DNA from: Bacillota bacterium
GTDB lineage: Bacteria; Bacillota; Bacilli; Lactobacillales; Aerococcaceae
Direction: 5' to 3'
Length of the DNA stretch: 16,341 nt
Assembly: GCA_023442905.1 (NCBI GenBank)
Contig: JAEZWY010000194.1
Location: 1 to 16,341, forward strand
Each line of letters opens with the position of its first letter. Position 1 is the stretch's first letter. Below are positions 6,901 to 14,176 of this stretch, piece by piece. The notes under the pieces were generated by a model that saw only the letters and a list, made by a program, of their open reading frames with translations, searched no databases and was not told the DNA's origin. The translations under genes were made by a program, and so were the position numbers.

Positions 6901-7868
6901 TTGCAGAAAATGATTATGTCTCTGATCAACAAAATGATGAGATTGAGGATACACTATCTTCTCAAGACATTGATCAATACGGTGAAGTAGAATATCAAGA
7001 ATTAACTACAGTTGGTGGAAAACAAAACGATACACAAGATATCACTTTAATTTCCCCAGAAAATATAGATGAATTTTCAGACTATATTCAATTAACTGAA
7101 CGTGGCTCTGAAGAAACATTAGACTTACCTGATGATGGTGTAGTAATTTCTGAACGACTAGCTACCCTAGTAGACGCTGAAGTAGGAGATACAATTACAC
7201 TTCAAGATTCTAACAATCAAGATCGTGAAATGAAAGTATCAGGTATAACAGAAATGTATATTGGTCACTTTGTCTTCGCTAGTCCACAAGTTTATGAAAC
7301 AATTTATGGTGAGGATTACCAATCTAATGCTTATCTAGTCAACTTAAAAGATGATTCAATTAACAACACAGAAAATCAAGCTGCAAAATTCATTGAATTA
7401 GACGGTGTTGCCGGTGTTGTACAAAACACTACCCTAATGAATCAAATCGATACAATTGTACATTCATTGGATAAAATCATGACTGTTCTAATTGTTGTTG
7501 CTGGTTTACTAGGTATCGTTATCCTATATAACCTAACGAATATTAATGTTTCTGAACGGATGCGTGAATTATCTACTATCAAAGTACTTGGTTTCTTTGA
7601 TAATGAAGTTACCTTATATATTTACCGTGAAACAATCGTTTTAACTGCCCTAGGTATACTAGTAGGTTTCGGTATTGGTGAAATGCTCCACCAATATATT
7701 ATTCGAATCGTTCCACCTGCTGATGTAATGTTTAACCCTGCATTAGCAGCTACAAGCTTTATTGTTCCAGCTGTTATTATCGGATCAATTACAGCCGTTC
7801 TAGCCTATATCATTTATAAACGTTTACAACACGTAGATATGTTAGAAGCCTTAAAATCAGTAGATTAA
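3915..7868 (+). CDS. FtsX-like ABC permease with giant coiled-coil insert
   Basis: Membrane partner of the preceding ATPase, 1317 residues. Order of parts: short basic cytoplasmic N-terminus; TM1 (about 21-40); an extracytoplasmic domain (about 45-240); a coiled coil of about 500 residues (255-750); a first FtsX-like domain with three TMs (about 785-805, 835-860, 878-902); a further TM (953-972); a second extracytoplasmic domain (about 975-1180); and a final FtsX-like domain with TMs near 1188-1208, 1238-1258 and 1280-1302. The coil opens with eleven units of mostly 14 residues of the type L-x-D-G-Q-x-x-L-x-x-A-K, resembling the LxxG heptad repeats known from YhgE/Pip and related permeases. 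Such permeases usually transmit force rather than form a channel. The transported or sensed molecule is unknown. AGGTGA overlaps the ATPase stop codon and serves as ribosome binding site. Confidence 0.9.
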   Translation: MKKKMLWKDIRKSITKSKGRFFSIMGLMLIGSFALIGLKVTGPDMRATGEHYFDELNVSDITVIGSMGIDDDDVEILDKTSGLADIEYGYLKDVTIDDSHTAIRVFSMGEDISDYELVDGQLPKANNEIAIDASFDDQYQVGDKIGLSEQADVSGDTVLKEDTYEIVGFVYSGEILSNLNQGASTAGTGALKGYAIVPESAFDSDVYMLARLRFDDLINIDPYSDTYTDRLQDHKDDLDTALANQPENRLETIKNDYQSEIDDGQKQIDDAKKKLADGQAQLDDAKQQLIDGQAEIDDAQNQLDTKVADATTQINDGANQIANAHTTIDDSQAQLDAAKTQLANGQATLDEKWNQLQDGKAKLNQAKKQLNDSQNQLTTARSQLDQGQTAIANGYSQLAEKKAQINSAEAEIAEANATLESKQAEYDNKYSEYTKNLNAFEEKQADYEAKASQVEGAQNQLDQNNQELANGKANYEEGIQALTEQITSLQNKLDAGDLNEADTADLQAQIADLQEELNASQSEYESFMNSTYTPGMAKIEASQAELDQQKSALTSAKSQLDAGQEQLNSAKAQLDSANKQLSDGNAALSSNQAKIDDGKAQIEAATASLSENEALLQEKEAAYQDGLSKYNAGIQSYNDGLNTYYEGLAQWTAGVETLDKKSAEYQANVDKLAQAKAELADKEAELAQAEDQLATESADAEAQIADAKESLAEGQAEYEDKAAEFAKTKADAEDEIADKEDELAEAQEMVDNLSLPTYSVNSRREIPGSDGYKIYSTISNIVDSLANIFPIFLYFVAALVTFTTMTRFVDEERTKSGTLKALGYDDQDVIKKFTFYGLTASLSGTILGIILGHTLLPYIVYNAYSASYTLPAIELHFHWAISLVAILLALLAAVLPAYLVAKRELQEQPAQLLLPKAPSAGSKILLERITPIWNRMSFTHKVTARNIFRYKQRMLMTIFGVAGATALLFSGLSVQSSIGEINQRQFGDLIHYDMIVAENDYVSDQQNDEIEDTLSSQDIDQYGEVEYQELTTVGGKQNDTQDITLISPENIDEFSDYIQLTERGSEETLDLPDDGVVISERLATLVDAEVGDTITLQDSNNQDREMKVSGITEMYIGHFVFASPQVYETIYGEDYQSNAYLVNLKDDSINNTENQAAKFIELDGVAGVVQNTTLMNQIDTIVHSLDKIMTVLIVVAGLLGIVILYNLTNINVSERMRELSTIKVLGFFDNEVTLYIYRETIVLTALGILVGFGIGEMLHQYIIRIVPPADVMFNPALAATSFIVPAVIIGSITAVLAYIIYKRLQHVDMLEALKSVD
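4695..5147 (+). repeat. In-frame 42-base repeats encoding 14-residue coiled-coil units
   Basis: Residues 261-411 of the permease divide into eleven consecutive units beginning at 261, 275, 289, 303, 314, 328, 342, 356, 370, 384 and 398. All are 14 residues except the fourth, which is 11. Each starts with Leu or Ile and most carry D-G or N-G at positions 3-4, with a second Leu/Ile at position 8. At the DNA level this is a diverged 42-base tandem repeat. It is part of the coding sequence and marks the start of the stalk-like coiled coil; more irregular repeats continue to about 6160. Confidence 0.8.
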
Positions 7869-7890
7869 TTGGATTATTTATCCTATAAAA

Positions 7891-7941
7891 AAAGAATCCC
7901 TAGAAGTACGCAGACATACGCTTACTTCTGGGGATTTTTTA
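7891..7941. terminator. Bidirectional terminator between permease and GT8 genes
   Basis: A 14-bp stem, AATCCCTAGAAGTA (7895-7908) against TACTTCTGGGGATT (7923-7936), with one wobble pair, is flanked by an A-run on the left (from about 7886) and a T-run on the right (to 7940). It can therefore end transcription from the permease on the plus strand and from the convergent glycosyltransferase on the minus strand. Confidence 0.85.
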
Positions 7942-8026
7942 TTGGATACCAAAGTGTATAAGCCGGATTTGACGATAATAAATATGAATTTAACCACCAT
8001 AGGTAATGAAAATTACTTATTTTAAA

Positions 8027-8869
8027 TTATTTAATCACCGATTCGATACGCTTCAATTGGTTTTGATAGTTAAGATAAAGACTGGTAAACCGGTTGTCAT
8101 GTTTATCGTCCCATGGTTTGGGGCCACCACAGAAGTGAAGGATGACAGTATGCGACATCACCCATTGAATATCGTGTTGGGTAAGACTTTTGGTAAAATA
8201 GCGCATATATTTACGGGTATCATAATTCCAAATTTCTTCGGGAATTTCCTTCGTATATTTGCCATACAAATGGTTTAGAATATCTTGGTCAGGTAAGAAT
8301 AGTAACAGATTATATTTTTCAATCATTTGCGCAATATCTGACCATTTGACAATTTCTCTAGCTTTATCTAAATCAATCACCATCACACCAGAGTTATAGT
8401 ATGCATGGTCAACGTCTAGTCGCATTTGGTTTACTCGAGTAGAAACGTCCGTCAACCCGACATGTGTAGCAGCTGCTAGCATATGGCCTTCTAAATCTGT
8501 TTGCCACAGCTCTAATAAAGGATTAACCACTAAAATATCTGGATCTAAATAAATCACACGTTTCATTTCTTTAGGTAATATTTCACCCGCAAGCAAGCGG
8601 AAATACATTTCTTTTGGGTACCTATCTTCAGTTTTAGCGCTATTCCATCGACTGCCATCAATTTCAATCGCTTCAAAACCAAACTGTAAATAATCCGTTA
8701 ACTTCTGCAATTCGCGAATAGTTTGTGTTGTAATTGATTCATGAATCAGCCAAAAACGGATGGCTTGGCCTGGATTATTTTGGCGAATCGATATTAAAGC
8801 CACTTTTAAGGGATTTAAATAGCCTTCATCGATGGTAAATAATAATTCAATCTGTTCGTCCAAGAGCAT
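8027..8869 (-). CDS. Glycosyltransferase family 8 protein
   Basis: Retaining GT-A-fold glycosyltransferase, 280 residues, probably cytoplasmic and using a UDP-sugar. Family hallmarks are visible in order: FRLLAGEILP (90-99), IYLDPDILV (106-114) with the metal-binding D-x-D at 109-111, NSGVMVIDL (159-167), FLPDQDILN (191-199) and HFCGGPKPW (245-253), where the His is usually a metal ligand. Length and motifs match GspA/LgtC-like proteins; acceptor and product are unknown, with cell-surface glycan or glycoprotein modification as the usual roles. GGAGG lies only 3-4 bases before the ATG at 8869, so the TTG at codon 3 (8863) with a 9-base spacing may be the true start. It has its own promoter and no glycosylation cluster around it. 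Confidence 0.9.
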   Translation of the reverse strand: MLLDEQIELLFTIDEGYLNPLKVALISIRQNNPGQAIRFWLIHESITTQTIRELQKLTDYLQFGFEAIEIDGSRWNSAKTEDRYPKEMYFRLLAGEILPKEMKRVIYLDPDILVVNPLLELWQTDLEGHMLAAATHVGLTDVSTRVNQMRLDVDHAYYNSGVMVIDLDKAREIVKWSDIAQMIEKYNLLLFLPDQDILNHLYGKYTKEIPEEIWNYDTRKYMRYFTKSLTQHDIQWVMSHTVILHFCGGPKPWDDKHDNRFTSLYLNYQNQLKRIESVIK

Positions 8870-8891
8870 AACCCTCCAATTTATTTATAAT

Positions 8892-8919
8892 ATTATATAT
8901 ATTAACATCTTTATGGCAA
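8892..8919 (-). promoter_or_regulatory. Promoter of the GT8 gene
   Basis: On the minus strand, TTGCCA (8914-8919) and a perfect TATAAT (8892-8897) are separated by 16 bases. Transcription would start near 8885, leaving a leader of only about 15 bases before the ATG at 8869. Confidence 0.65.
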
Positions 8920-8960
8920 TTCCGTATGGATAGTCCGTCATTATTCACTTAAAAATAGAC

Positions 8961-9007
8961 AAAAATCCCTCAAGTTTGGCAACCAATCTTGAGGGGAATT
9001 TTTTTAT
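8961..9007 (-). terminator. Terminator after the M24 gene
   Basis: CCCTCAAG (8967-8974) and CTTGAGGG (8988-8995) form a perfect 8-bp stem, extendable by a wobble pair, with A/T-runs on both sides. On the minus strand the stem is followed by TTTTTGTCTATTTTT, which fits termination of the M24 gene whose stop codon is just upstream. The plus-strand T-run also looks terminator-like, but no plus-strand gene needs it. Confidence 0.75.
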
Positions 9008-10383
9008 CCAAAGTAGATAGCAGTTTTTTTGTCTAATAAGAATGGTCTATAGTAGGCAAAAGTACTCGCTAATGGTAATAAATGTTCTGGTAACGCTAAA
9101 CCTAATGCTTCTTTTAGATAATCCTTCCGCTTAGAGATTCTTGACCAAAGTTCTGGTTGTTTAATCTTAATCTCTTCGCGTAGTGCTGCGTCCGCAACCG
9201 CAATCGTCGATTCAGCTGAAACACCATTATGGTTCGCTTGTGAAGGTATAAAGTCTAGTTGGAAGATGTAGCCACTTTGAATTGTTGCATCAGAGTCTTT
9301 ATAAAATGGTGAGCTTAGCCATTCTTCGTCAGCTACTAAATGCCCCGGGCACAAGTTCCAGCCATAAGTAGCTTGCGGATAAAACTCACTGAACGCTTGG
9401 TAGAAGTCGCCACCCTTTTTCCCGATAGTTAAATTATCTAACCACCATTTATAAGCTTGGAAATAGGGGTAAACGACTTCTTCTAAGTATCCTGAATCAC
9501 GTTCAGCGAGCTGACTTTCATCTTTCACTGCATAGCCAGAACGACTAGACAAGCCGCCTTTATAGGCTACTGTTAATGCAACTTTATCGCCATCATTTAA
9601 CGTGTTATCAGTTGGATAAATATTAGCGCCCTTAAATCGATCACCAAAGGCTGCAATAGACACAACAGAAGGATATTGACCATCACGATTTAAGCGATTC
9701 CCTGCCTCTAACTCGCTTTGACCAATATTTAGCTGGTTCATTGCTTCAAGAACAGCATCAGAAGCAAGCGAAGCACCATATTCATAACGAGCGATTTCTT
9801 CTGCATTGTTTGTTACTCGAGCACCCTCTTTTGGATGCATGTATAGTTGGGTTGCATTCACTACCTTGTCAGAACCGAAAACTTCATGTACACCATCCAC
9901 AATAAATGCTGGTACTGAATGGTGGTTGTGGAAGTTATTCATATCATTAGACAAAAGCTTCCAGTCTACTAATCCAATTCGTTTAGAATCATCTACTTTA
10001 ATATCTTTTAAATAGTCAGCGAAAGTTTTAGTGAAATCCATAGGTTGATTTGGTAAAGAGAAGAATGGACAAAGAACGCCTTCGCTTTGTGTACGTGCCA
10101 TACTAGTCTTATTGAAATTCTCATTACCTAAAATCAATGTCGACGTCCCGTCTTGGTTGATTACCTGGATAGCTTCTTCAAATCGTGGAATAAAGCCAGT
10201 TAAATATTCAAAATTACTACCGTGTTCCTTGTCTGCGTAAATCATCAATGATGAGAAGTCATATTTTCGCATTAACTGAAGGACTTTGTCCTTGCGTTGA
10301 GCGAAGGTAGCGTCACTTAAAATGATAGGTTTTCCAGAATTATCCTTAGCTGGCGCTAATGTTTGTTTAAATTGAATCGTCAT
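9004..10383 (-). CDS. M24-family (aminopeptidase P/creatinase-like) protein, degenerate metal site
   Basis: 459 residues with the two-domain layout of Xaa-Pro peptidases: an N-terminal creatinase-like domain (about 1-185) and a C-terminal pita-bread domain (about 195-410). The C-terminal landmarks are recognisable: NDGDKVALTVAYKGG near 263-277, PGHL with His348, SGYIFQLDF with Asp377, and AESTIAVAD with Glu391. In active M24 enzymes the first segment carries an Asp, the next a second Asp after a GY motif, and the Asp377 position is normally Glu. Here both Asp positions seem lost (ALTVAY and SGYAV), so a normal two-metal centre is unlikely. Peptidase activity on X-Pro peptides is doubtful; a binding or altered catalytic role is possible. 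AAGGAG 8 bases upstream selects the ATG at 10383 over one 11 codons earlier. The 145 bases to ribH hold no clear terminator. Confidence 0.8.
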   Translation of the reverse strand: MTIQFKQTLAPAKDNSGKPIILSDATFAQRKDKVLQLMRKYDFSSLMIYADKEHGSNFEYLTGFIPRFEEAIQVINQDGTSTLILGNENFNKTSMARTQSEGVLCPFFSLPNQPMDFTKTFADYLKDIKVDDSKRIGLVDWKLLSNDMNNFHNHHSVPAFIVDGVHEVFGSDKVVNATQLYMHPKEGARVTNNAEEIARYEYGASLASDAVLEAMNQLNIGQSELEAGNRLNRDGQYPSVVSIAAFGDRFKGANIYPTDNTLNDGDKVALTVAYKGGLSSRSGYAVKDESQLAERDSGYLEEVVYPYFQAYKWWLDNLTIGKKGGDFYQAFSEFYPQATYGWNLCPGHLVADEEWLSSPFYKDSDATIQSGYIFQLDFIPSQANHNGVSAESTIAVADAALREEIKIKQPELWSRISKRKDYLKEALGLALPEHLLPLASTFAYYRPFLLDKKTAIYFG

Positions 10384-10528
10384 ATGAAGTCTCCTTAAGC
10401 TTTTTGCGCAAATCATCAGAAAGTTATAACAATTGAATGCGCTTTATTGTTCCAACATCCATCTTACCATGATTTAAAATTAAAGCTACCCTTATGCTGT
10501 TGGAGATATTTTCATGTGAATCGATGAC

Positions 10529-11002
10529 CTATTGTTGTTTAATTTCCTTGAATAAATTAATCATTTCAATAGCATTCGTTGCATAAGTAAACCCAAGGTT
10601 ACCAGCTTTAGTACCAGAGCGTTCAATAGCTTGTTCGATGTTTTCAACGGTTAAGACACCAAAAATGACCGGTAATTTATGCGTTAGACCTACTTGAGAT
10701 ACCCCGCTTGATGCTTGATTAACTACCACATCAAAGTGACTTGTAGCCCCTCTAATCACAGCACCCAGTGTAATGATTGCATCATATTTACCTGTTTCAG
10801 CCATCGTTGCAGCCGTCAGCGGGATTTCATAGGCCCCCGGTACCCAAGCAACATCGATATTTTCTGTCAAAACACCTGAACGTGTAAGCCCATCTTCACA
10901 ACCACTTAGTAAGCTTTTAGTTAAAAAATCATTGAATCGTGCAATGACAATCCCTATTTTAACATCTTCTCCGTTGTACAATTTTCCTTGAATAATATTC
11001 AT
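10529..11002 (-). CDS. ribH: 6,7-dimethyl-8-ribityllumazine synthase
   Basis: Condenses 5-amino-6-ribitylaminouracil with 3,4-dihydroxy-2-butanone 4-phosphate to give lumazine, the penultimate step of riboflavin synthesis; usually an icosahedral or pentameric cytosolic assembly. Visible motifs are ARFNDFLTKSLLSG (21-34), PGAYEIPL (55-62), LGAVIRGATSHFDVV (79-93) with catalytic His89, and FGVLTVENIEQAIERSG (114-130). I start at 11002 because GGAGG lies 8 bases upstream and the resulting 157 residues match the family; the same frame has another ATG five codons earlier, at 11017, that overlaps this ribosome binding site. It is the last gene of the rib operon, 18 bases after ribAB. Confidence 0.95.
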   Translation of the reverse strand: MNIIQGKLYNGEDVKIGIVIARFNDFLTKSLLSGCEDGLTRSGVLTENIDVAWVPGAYEIPLTAATMAETGKYDAIITLGAVIRGATSHFDVVVNQASSGVSQVGLTHKLPVIFGVLTVENIEQAIERSGTKAGNLGFTYATNAIEMINLFKEIKQQ

Positions 11003-11020
11003 GCTAATATCCTCCATATT

Positions 11021-12217
11021 TTATAAGTCTAATAAGTGTCCCATTTTTACTTTTTTAGTGATTAAGTAGTTTTCATCATCCGGATTAGCAGCCATTTCAA
11101 TACTCACACGGTTGGCTACTTGGATACCAGATGCTTCTAATTGTGCGATTTTATCTGGGTTGTTGGTCATCAGGTCAATGGATGTCACACCCAGTTCCTC
11201 CAACATTTGTGCAGCCGTATGGTATTCCCTTAAATCATCTGGGAATCCTAGGGCATGGTTAGCTTCTACAGTATCCAGTCCTTCTTCTTGTAACTGGTAG
11301 GCTTTTATTTTATTGATTAAGCCAATACCGCGACCTTCCTGTCTTAAATACAAGAGAACGCCTTGGCCAGCTTCATTGATTTTCCGCAGGGCTTCATGTA
11401 ATTGCTCTCCGCAGTCACACCGGTTTGATCCCAATACATCTCCCGTTAAACATTCAGAATGCAAACGCGTTAGGACCTGTCCCTTACCTGAAACATCCCC
11501 TTTTACCAGAGCTACATGTTCTTGATTATCTACATCGTTGATAAAAGTATGGATAGTAAATTCACCAAATTTTGTCGGCATTTTAGCTTGTGATACATGG
11601 TGGGTATGACGCTCAGTTTTCCTCCGGTAATTTTGTAAGCCTTTAATGGTAATGACTGGCATCTGCCATTTCTCTGCTTGCTCAAGCAATTCGGCTTGGC
11701 GCATCATTGTACCGTCTTCGCGCATAATTTCTACACAAACACCCACTGGATTCAGTCCAGCTAATTTCGTCAAATCAACCGTTGCTTCTGTATGACCATT
11801 TCGCTCCAAGACACCATTTTCTTTCGCCACCAATGGGAAAACGTGGCCCGGACGGTTAAAATCACTGGGTTGACTATTCGGATTTGCTGCTTCACGCATA
11901 GTTAACCCACGTTCAACTGCGGATACACCTGTACTTGTCTCTTTATGATCAATGGATACCGTAAATGCGGTTGTATGTGGGTCTGTATTATTATCCACCA
12001 TTGGCGACAAATTCAACCGACTAGCTACTGCTTGACTCATTGGCTGACAAATCAACCCTTTAGCATGAGTCGCCATAAAAGTGATATTAGCTGTTGTTGC
12101 AAACTCAGCTGCACAAATCAAGTCTCCTTCATTTTCTCTATTCTCATCATCCAAAACCATGATAATTTGACCCGCTTGTAAAGCTGTTAATGCGTCTTCG
12201 ATTGTTGAAAAATCCAT
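11021..12217 (-). CDS. ribAB: Bifunctional DHBP synthase / GTP cyclohydrolase II
   Basis: Supplies both precursors of the riboflavin pathway. The N-terminal DHBP synthase half (about 1-200) converts ribulose 5-phosphate to 3,4-dihydroxy-2-butanone 4-phosphate and shows DDENRENEGDL (23-33), RPGH (122-125) and GHTEATVDL (141-149). The C-terminal GTP cyclohydrolase II half (about 205-398) opens GTP and shows HSECLTGDVLGSNRCDCG (253-270) with zinc ligands Cys256, Cys267 and Cys269, RQEGRGIGL (292-300) and TNNPDK (351-356). Both active sites appear complete, at a normal length of 398. Its ATG directly follows the ribE stop codon, with AAGGAG inside the end of ribE, so translation is probably coupled. 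Confidence 0.96.
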   Translation of the reverse strand: MDFSTIEDALTALQAGQIIMVLDDENRENEGDLICAAEFATTANITFMATHAKGLICQPMSQAVASRLNLSPMVDNNTDPHTTAFTVSIDHKETSTGVSAVERGLTMREAANPNSQPSDFNRPGHVFPLVAKENGVLERNGHTEATVDLTKLAGLNPVGVCVEIMREDGTMMRQAELLEQAEKWQMPVITIKGLQNYRRKTERHTHHVSQAKMPTKFGEFTIHTFINDVDNQEHVALVKGDVSGKGQVLTRLHSECLTGDVLGSNRCDCGEQLHEALRKINEAGQGVLLYLRQEGRGIGLINKIKAYQLQEEGLDTVEANHALGFPDDLREYHTAAQMLEELGVTSIDLMTNNPDKIAQLEASGIQVANRVSIEMAANPDDENYLITKKVKMGHLLDL

Positions 12218-12820
12218 CTATACCCGCTCCTTCACTGTAAATTGCTCAATATACTTGCCGACAATATCATTTTCTAAATTCACGATAGTTCCTACTTGAT
12301 AGGTTGAAAAAATTGTTTGTTCACTCGTGTGAGGAATGATTGATACTTTAAATGTATCTCCTTCAATCCCAGCAACTGTTAAACTTGTGCCATCAATAGC
12401 AATAGACCCCTTCATGATGATATAGCGCATTAATGGTTCACTTGTTTGAACCGTGTACCAATTAGCGATACCATCCGCCTCAATTGCGGTGATTTTACCA
12501 ACACCATCAATATGGCCACTTACAATATGACCACCGAATCTTGCATTTGCCTTCATCGCCCGTTCCAGATTCACGCGGCTATTGTTAGCAATTCCTTCTA
12601 AAGACGTTTTCGCAATCGTTTCTGGCATCACTTCAACTTGGAAATTAGTATCAGTGAAATTCGTCACGGTAAGACAAATGCCGTTCACACTAATAGAGTC
12701 ACCTAGATTGACATCGGATACTATTTTTTCCGAAATAATGGTTAAAAGAAGTCCTGCACGATTGTTGATAGCCTCGATACTTTCAATACGGCCAATATCT
12801 TCTATAATTCCTGTAAACAT
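12218..12820 (-). CDS. ribE: Riboflavin synthase, alpha subunit
   Basis: Dismutates two molecules of 6,7-dimethyl-8-ribityllumazine to riboflavin and the pyrimidine precursor; a cytosolic trimer. The 200 residues form two lumazine-binding barrels (about 1-97 and 98-190), each with its copy of the motif: SVNGICLTV (44-52) in the first and AIDGTSLTV (141-149) in the second. The start MFTGIIEDIG and the segment RFGGHIVSGHIDG (94-106) are family signatures. The ATG directly abuts the ribD stop codon, with GGGTGG-type ribosome binding bases inside ribD. Some species name this gene ribB or ribC. Confidence 0.96.
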   Translation of the reverse strand: MFTGIIEDIGRIESIEAINNRAGLLLTIISEKIVSDVNLGDSISVNGICLTVTNFTDTNFQVEVMPETIAKTSLEGIANNSRVNLERAMKANARFGGHIVSGHIDGVGKITAIEADGIANWYTVQTSEPLMRYIIMKGSIAIDGTSLTVAGIEGDTFKVSIIPHTSEQTIFSTYQVGTIVNLENDIVGKYIEQFTVKERV

Positions 12821-13915
12821 TTAACCCACCCTGCTTTCTATCAAAAAGTCCTTACCTAATGGCGTGATTGCTTGGATATAACTTGTGAGCGCTTGGTCCA
12901 TCTGTGGAAAACCGAAACCACTGATAGGACTATACTGGTCAAAACCACCAATGACTTTGGGACCAATATAAGTGTGGATTTCTTGGATTAACCCTGATTC
13001 AAGTAGCGAAGCATTTAGTCTTGATCCACCTTCAACATAAATACTTTGAATACCTTGTTGACCTAGTTGTGTGATTAAATCCCCTAAATCTACCTTGTCA
13101 TTCTTCGCATTCACAACCAATAGTTGGCAGCCAGCTGTCTCATAGGCTTGGTGATCTTCTGAGTTCTGATTAGTTGTCGCAATAATTGTGGGCGTTTGCT
13201 TCGCTGTTTTCACTAATTGGCTGGTTAAGGGTAGCTTCAAGCTAGTATCACAAACAATACGAATAGGATTAATCCCCTCAAAGTCGTCAATTCGAACTGT
13301 TAACGATGGATCATCAGCAAGCGCAGTCCCTATGCCAACCATAATGGCTTGGTTGCTGTGGCGTTGGTAATGCACATGCTCTCGTGCAATTTTGTCTGTT
13401 ATCCACTGGGAATCCCCAGTGTAAGCAGCTGTTCGACCATCTAGGGTCATGGCGTATTTCATGGTGACGTAGGGTTGCTTATGGTTCATAAAATAATTGA
13501 ATTTACGGTTAAGGTCTTCACTTTCTTCAGCCAAAAGACCCGTTTCTACTTCAATATGGTGGCTTCTTAACTCCTGGATCCCTTTTCCAGCAACTAATGG
13601 ATTCGGATCAATTGCAGCAACCACCACTTTTTCAATACCCGCTTCGATAATAGCTTGCGTACAAGGCGGCGTTTTACCAAAATGACAGCAGGGTTCCAGC
13701 GTGACGTACATAGTTGCCCCCTTCACATCATGCCCTTGTTCGCTGGCATCTTTTAAGGCTTCTCTTTCCGCATGCAAACCACCATACTGCTGATGATAGC
13801 CTCGACCGATGATTTGGCTATTCTTTACGATAACTGCACCAACCATAGGATTAGACCTTGTCCAACCCTGTCCTAATTTGGCTAGGTCAAGTGCTTCTTG
13901 CATATAGTCTTTCAT
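12821..13915 (-). CDS. ribD: Bifunctional pyrimidine deaminase/reductase of riboflavin synthesis
   Basis: Catalyses the second and third steps after GTP cyclohydrolase II: deamination of the diaminopyrimidine, then NADPH-dependent reduction of the ribosyl side chain. The deaminase half (about 1-145) has the zinc site HAEREAL (48-54; catalytic Glu50) and TLEPCCHFGKTPPC (72-85; Cys76 and Cys85). The reductase half (about 147-364) has KYAMTLDGRTA (153-163), DDPSLTVR (201-208) and VEGG (294-297). At 364 residues it is full length. First gene of the operon, about 125 bases downstream of the FMN riboswitch; AAAGGATG precedes the ATG. Confidence 0.96.
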   Translation of the reverse strand: MKDYMQEALDLAKLGQGWTRSNPMVGAVIVKNSQIIGRGYHQQYGGLHAEREALKDASEQGHDVKGATMYVTLEPCCHFGKTPPCTQAIIEAGIEKVVVAAIDPNPLVAGKGIQELRSHHIEVETGLLAEESEDLNRKFNYFMNHKQPYVTMKYAMTLDGRTAAYTGDSQWITDKIAREHVHYQRHSNQAIMVGIGTALADDPSLTVRIDDFEGINPIRIVCDTSLKLPLTSQLVKTAKQTPTIIATTNQNSEDHQAYETAGCQLLVVNAKNDKVDLGDLITQLGQQGIQSIYVEGGSRLNASLLESGLIQEIHTYIGPKVIGGFDQYSPISGFGFPQMDQALTSYIQAITPLGKDFLIESRVG

Positions 13916-13961
13916 TCACTCATCCTTTCTCTAAACAACAAATAATCCAGTCAGAGTGACG

Positions 13962-13993
13962 AAAAAAAGCCCTAGAAATAAGATTCCTAGGGC
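13962..13993 (-). terminator. Riboswitch-controlled terminator (expression platform)
   Basis: On the minus strand GCCCTAG (13987-13993) pairs with CTAGGGC (13969-13975) and is followed by seven T residues (13962-13968). It stands between the FMN aptamer and ribD, which makes it the likely hairpin that stops transcription when FMN is bound. A second AT-rich hairpin (ACTATA-AGTC-TATAGT, flanked by AAATAA and TTATTT) lies just before it, about 14000-14036. Confidence 0.88.
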
Positions 13994-14040
13994 ACACAAA
14001 TAAACTATAGACTTATAGTATTCGTTTATTTTGATTCTAC

Positions 14041-14156
14041 TCTTCTTCCATCCAGACTCTACTGTCGGTCTCGGAATTACACCGAGTCAGCCCCTAATTA
14101 AAGGAGGTCGCGGACTTTACCGCCGGTCGGGAATTACACCCTGCCCTGAAGATTTT
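14041..14156 (-). ncRNA. FMN riboswitch (RFN element)
   Basis: Read on the minus strand, the region contains the conserved RFN blocks in order: CTTCAGGGCAGGG, GTAATTCCCGACCGGCGGTA, GTCCGCGACC, a variable arm, GACTCGGTGTAATTCCGAG, ACCGACAGTAGAGTCTGGATGG and the closing GAAGAAG that pairs with the starting TCTTC (P1). By established knowledge this aptamer binds flavin mononucleotide and lowers expression of riboflavin genes, in Firmicutes mostly by premature termination. The downstream terminator hairpin and ribD agree with that. Confidence 0.97.
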
Positions 14157-14176
14157 ATTTGAATGTTTATGGTGAT

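Noticed and set aside
8006..8278. Open frame of 90 codons on the plus strand
   Set aside because: Antisense to the conserved C-terminal part of the GT8 gene; no ribosome binding site.
11112..12181. Plus-strand open frames opposite ribAB
   Set aside because: The minus strand encodes a fully conserved bifunctional enzyme; the opposite frames have no start signals or family resemblance.
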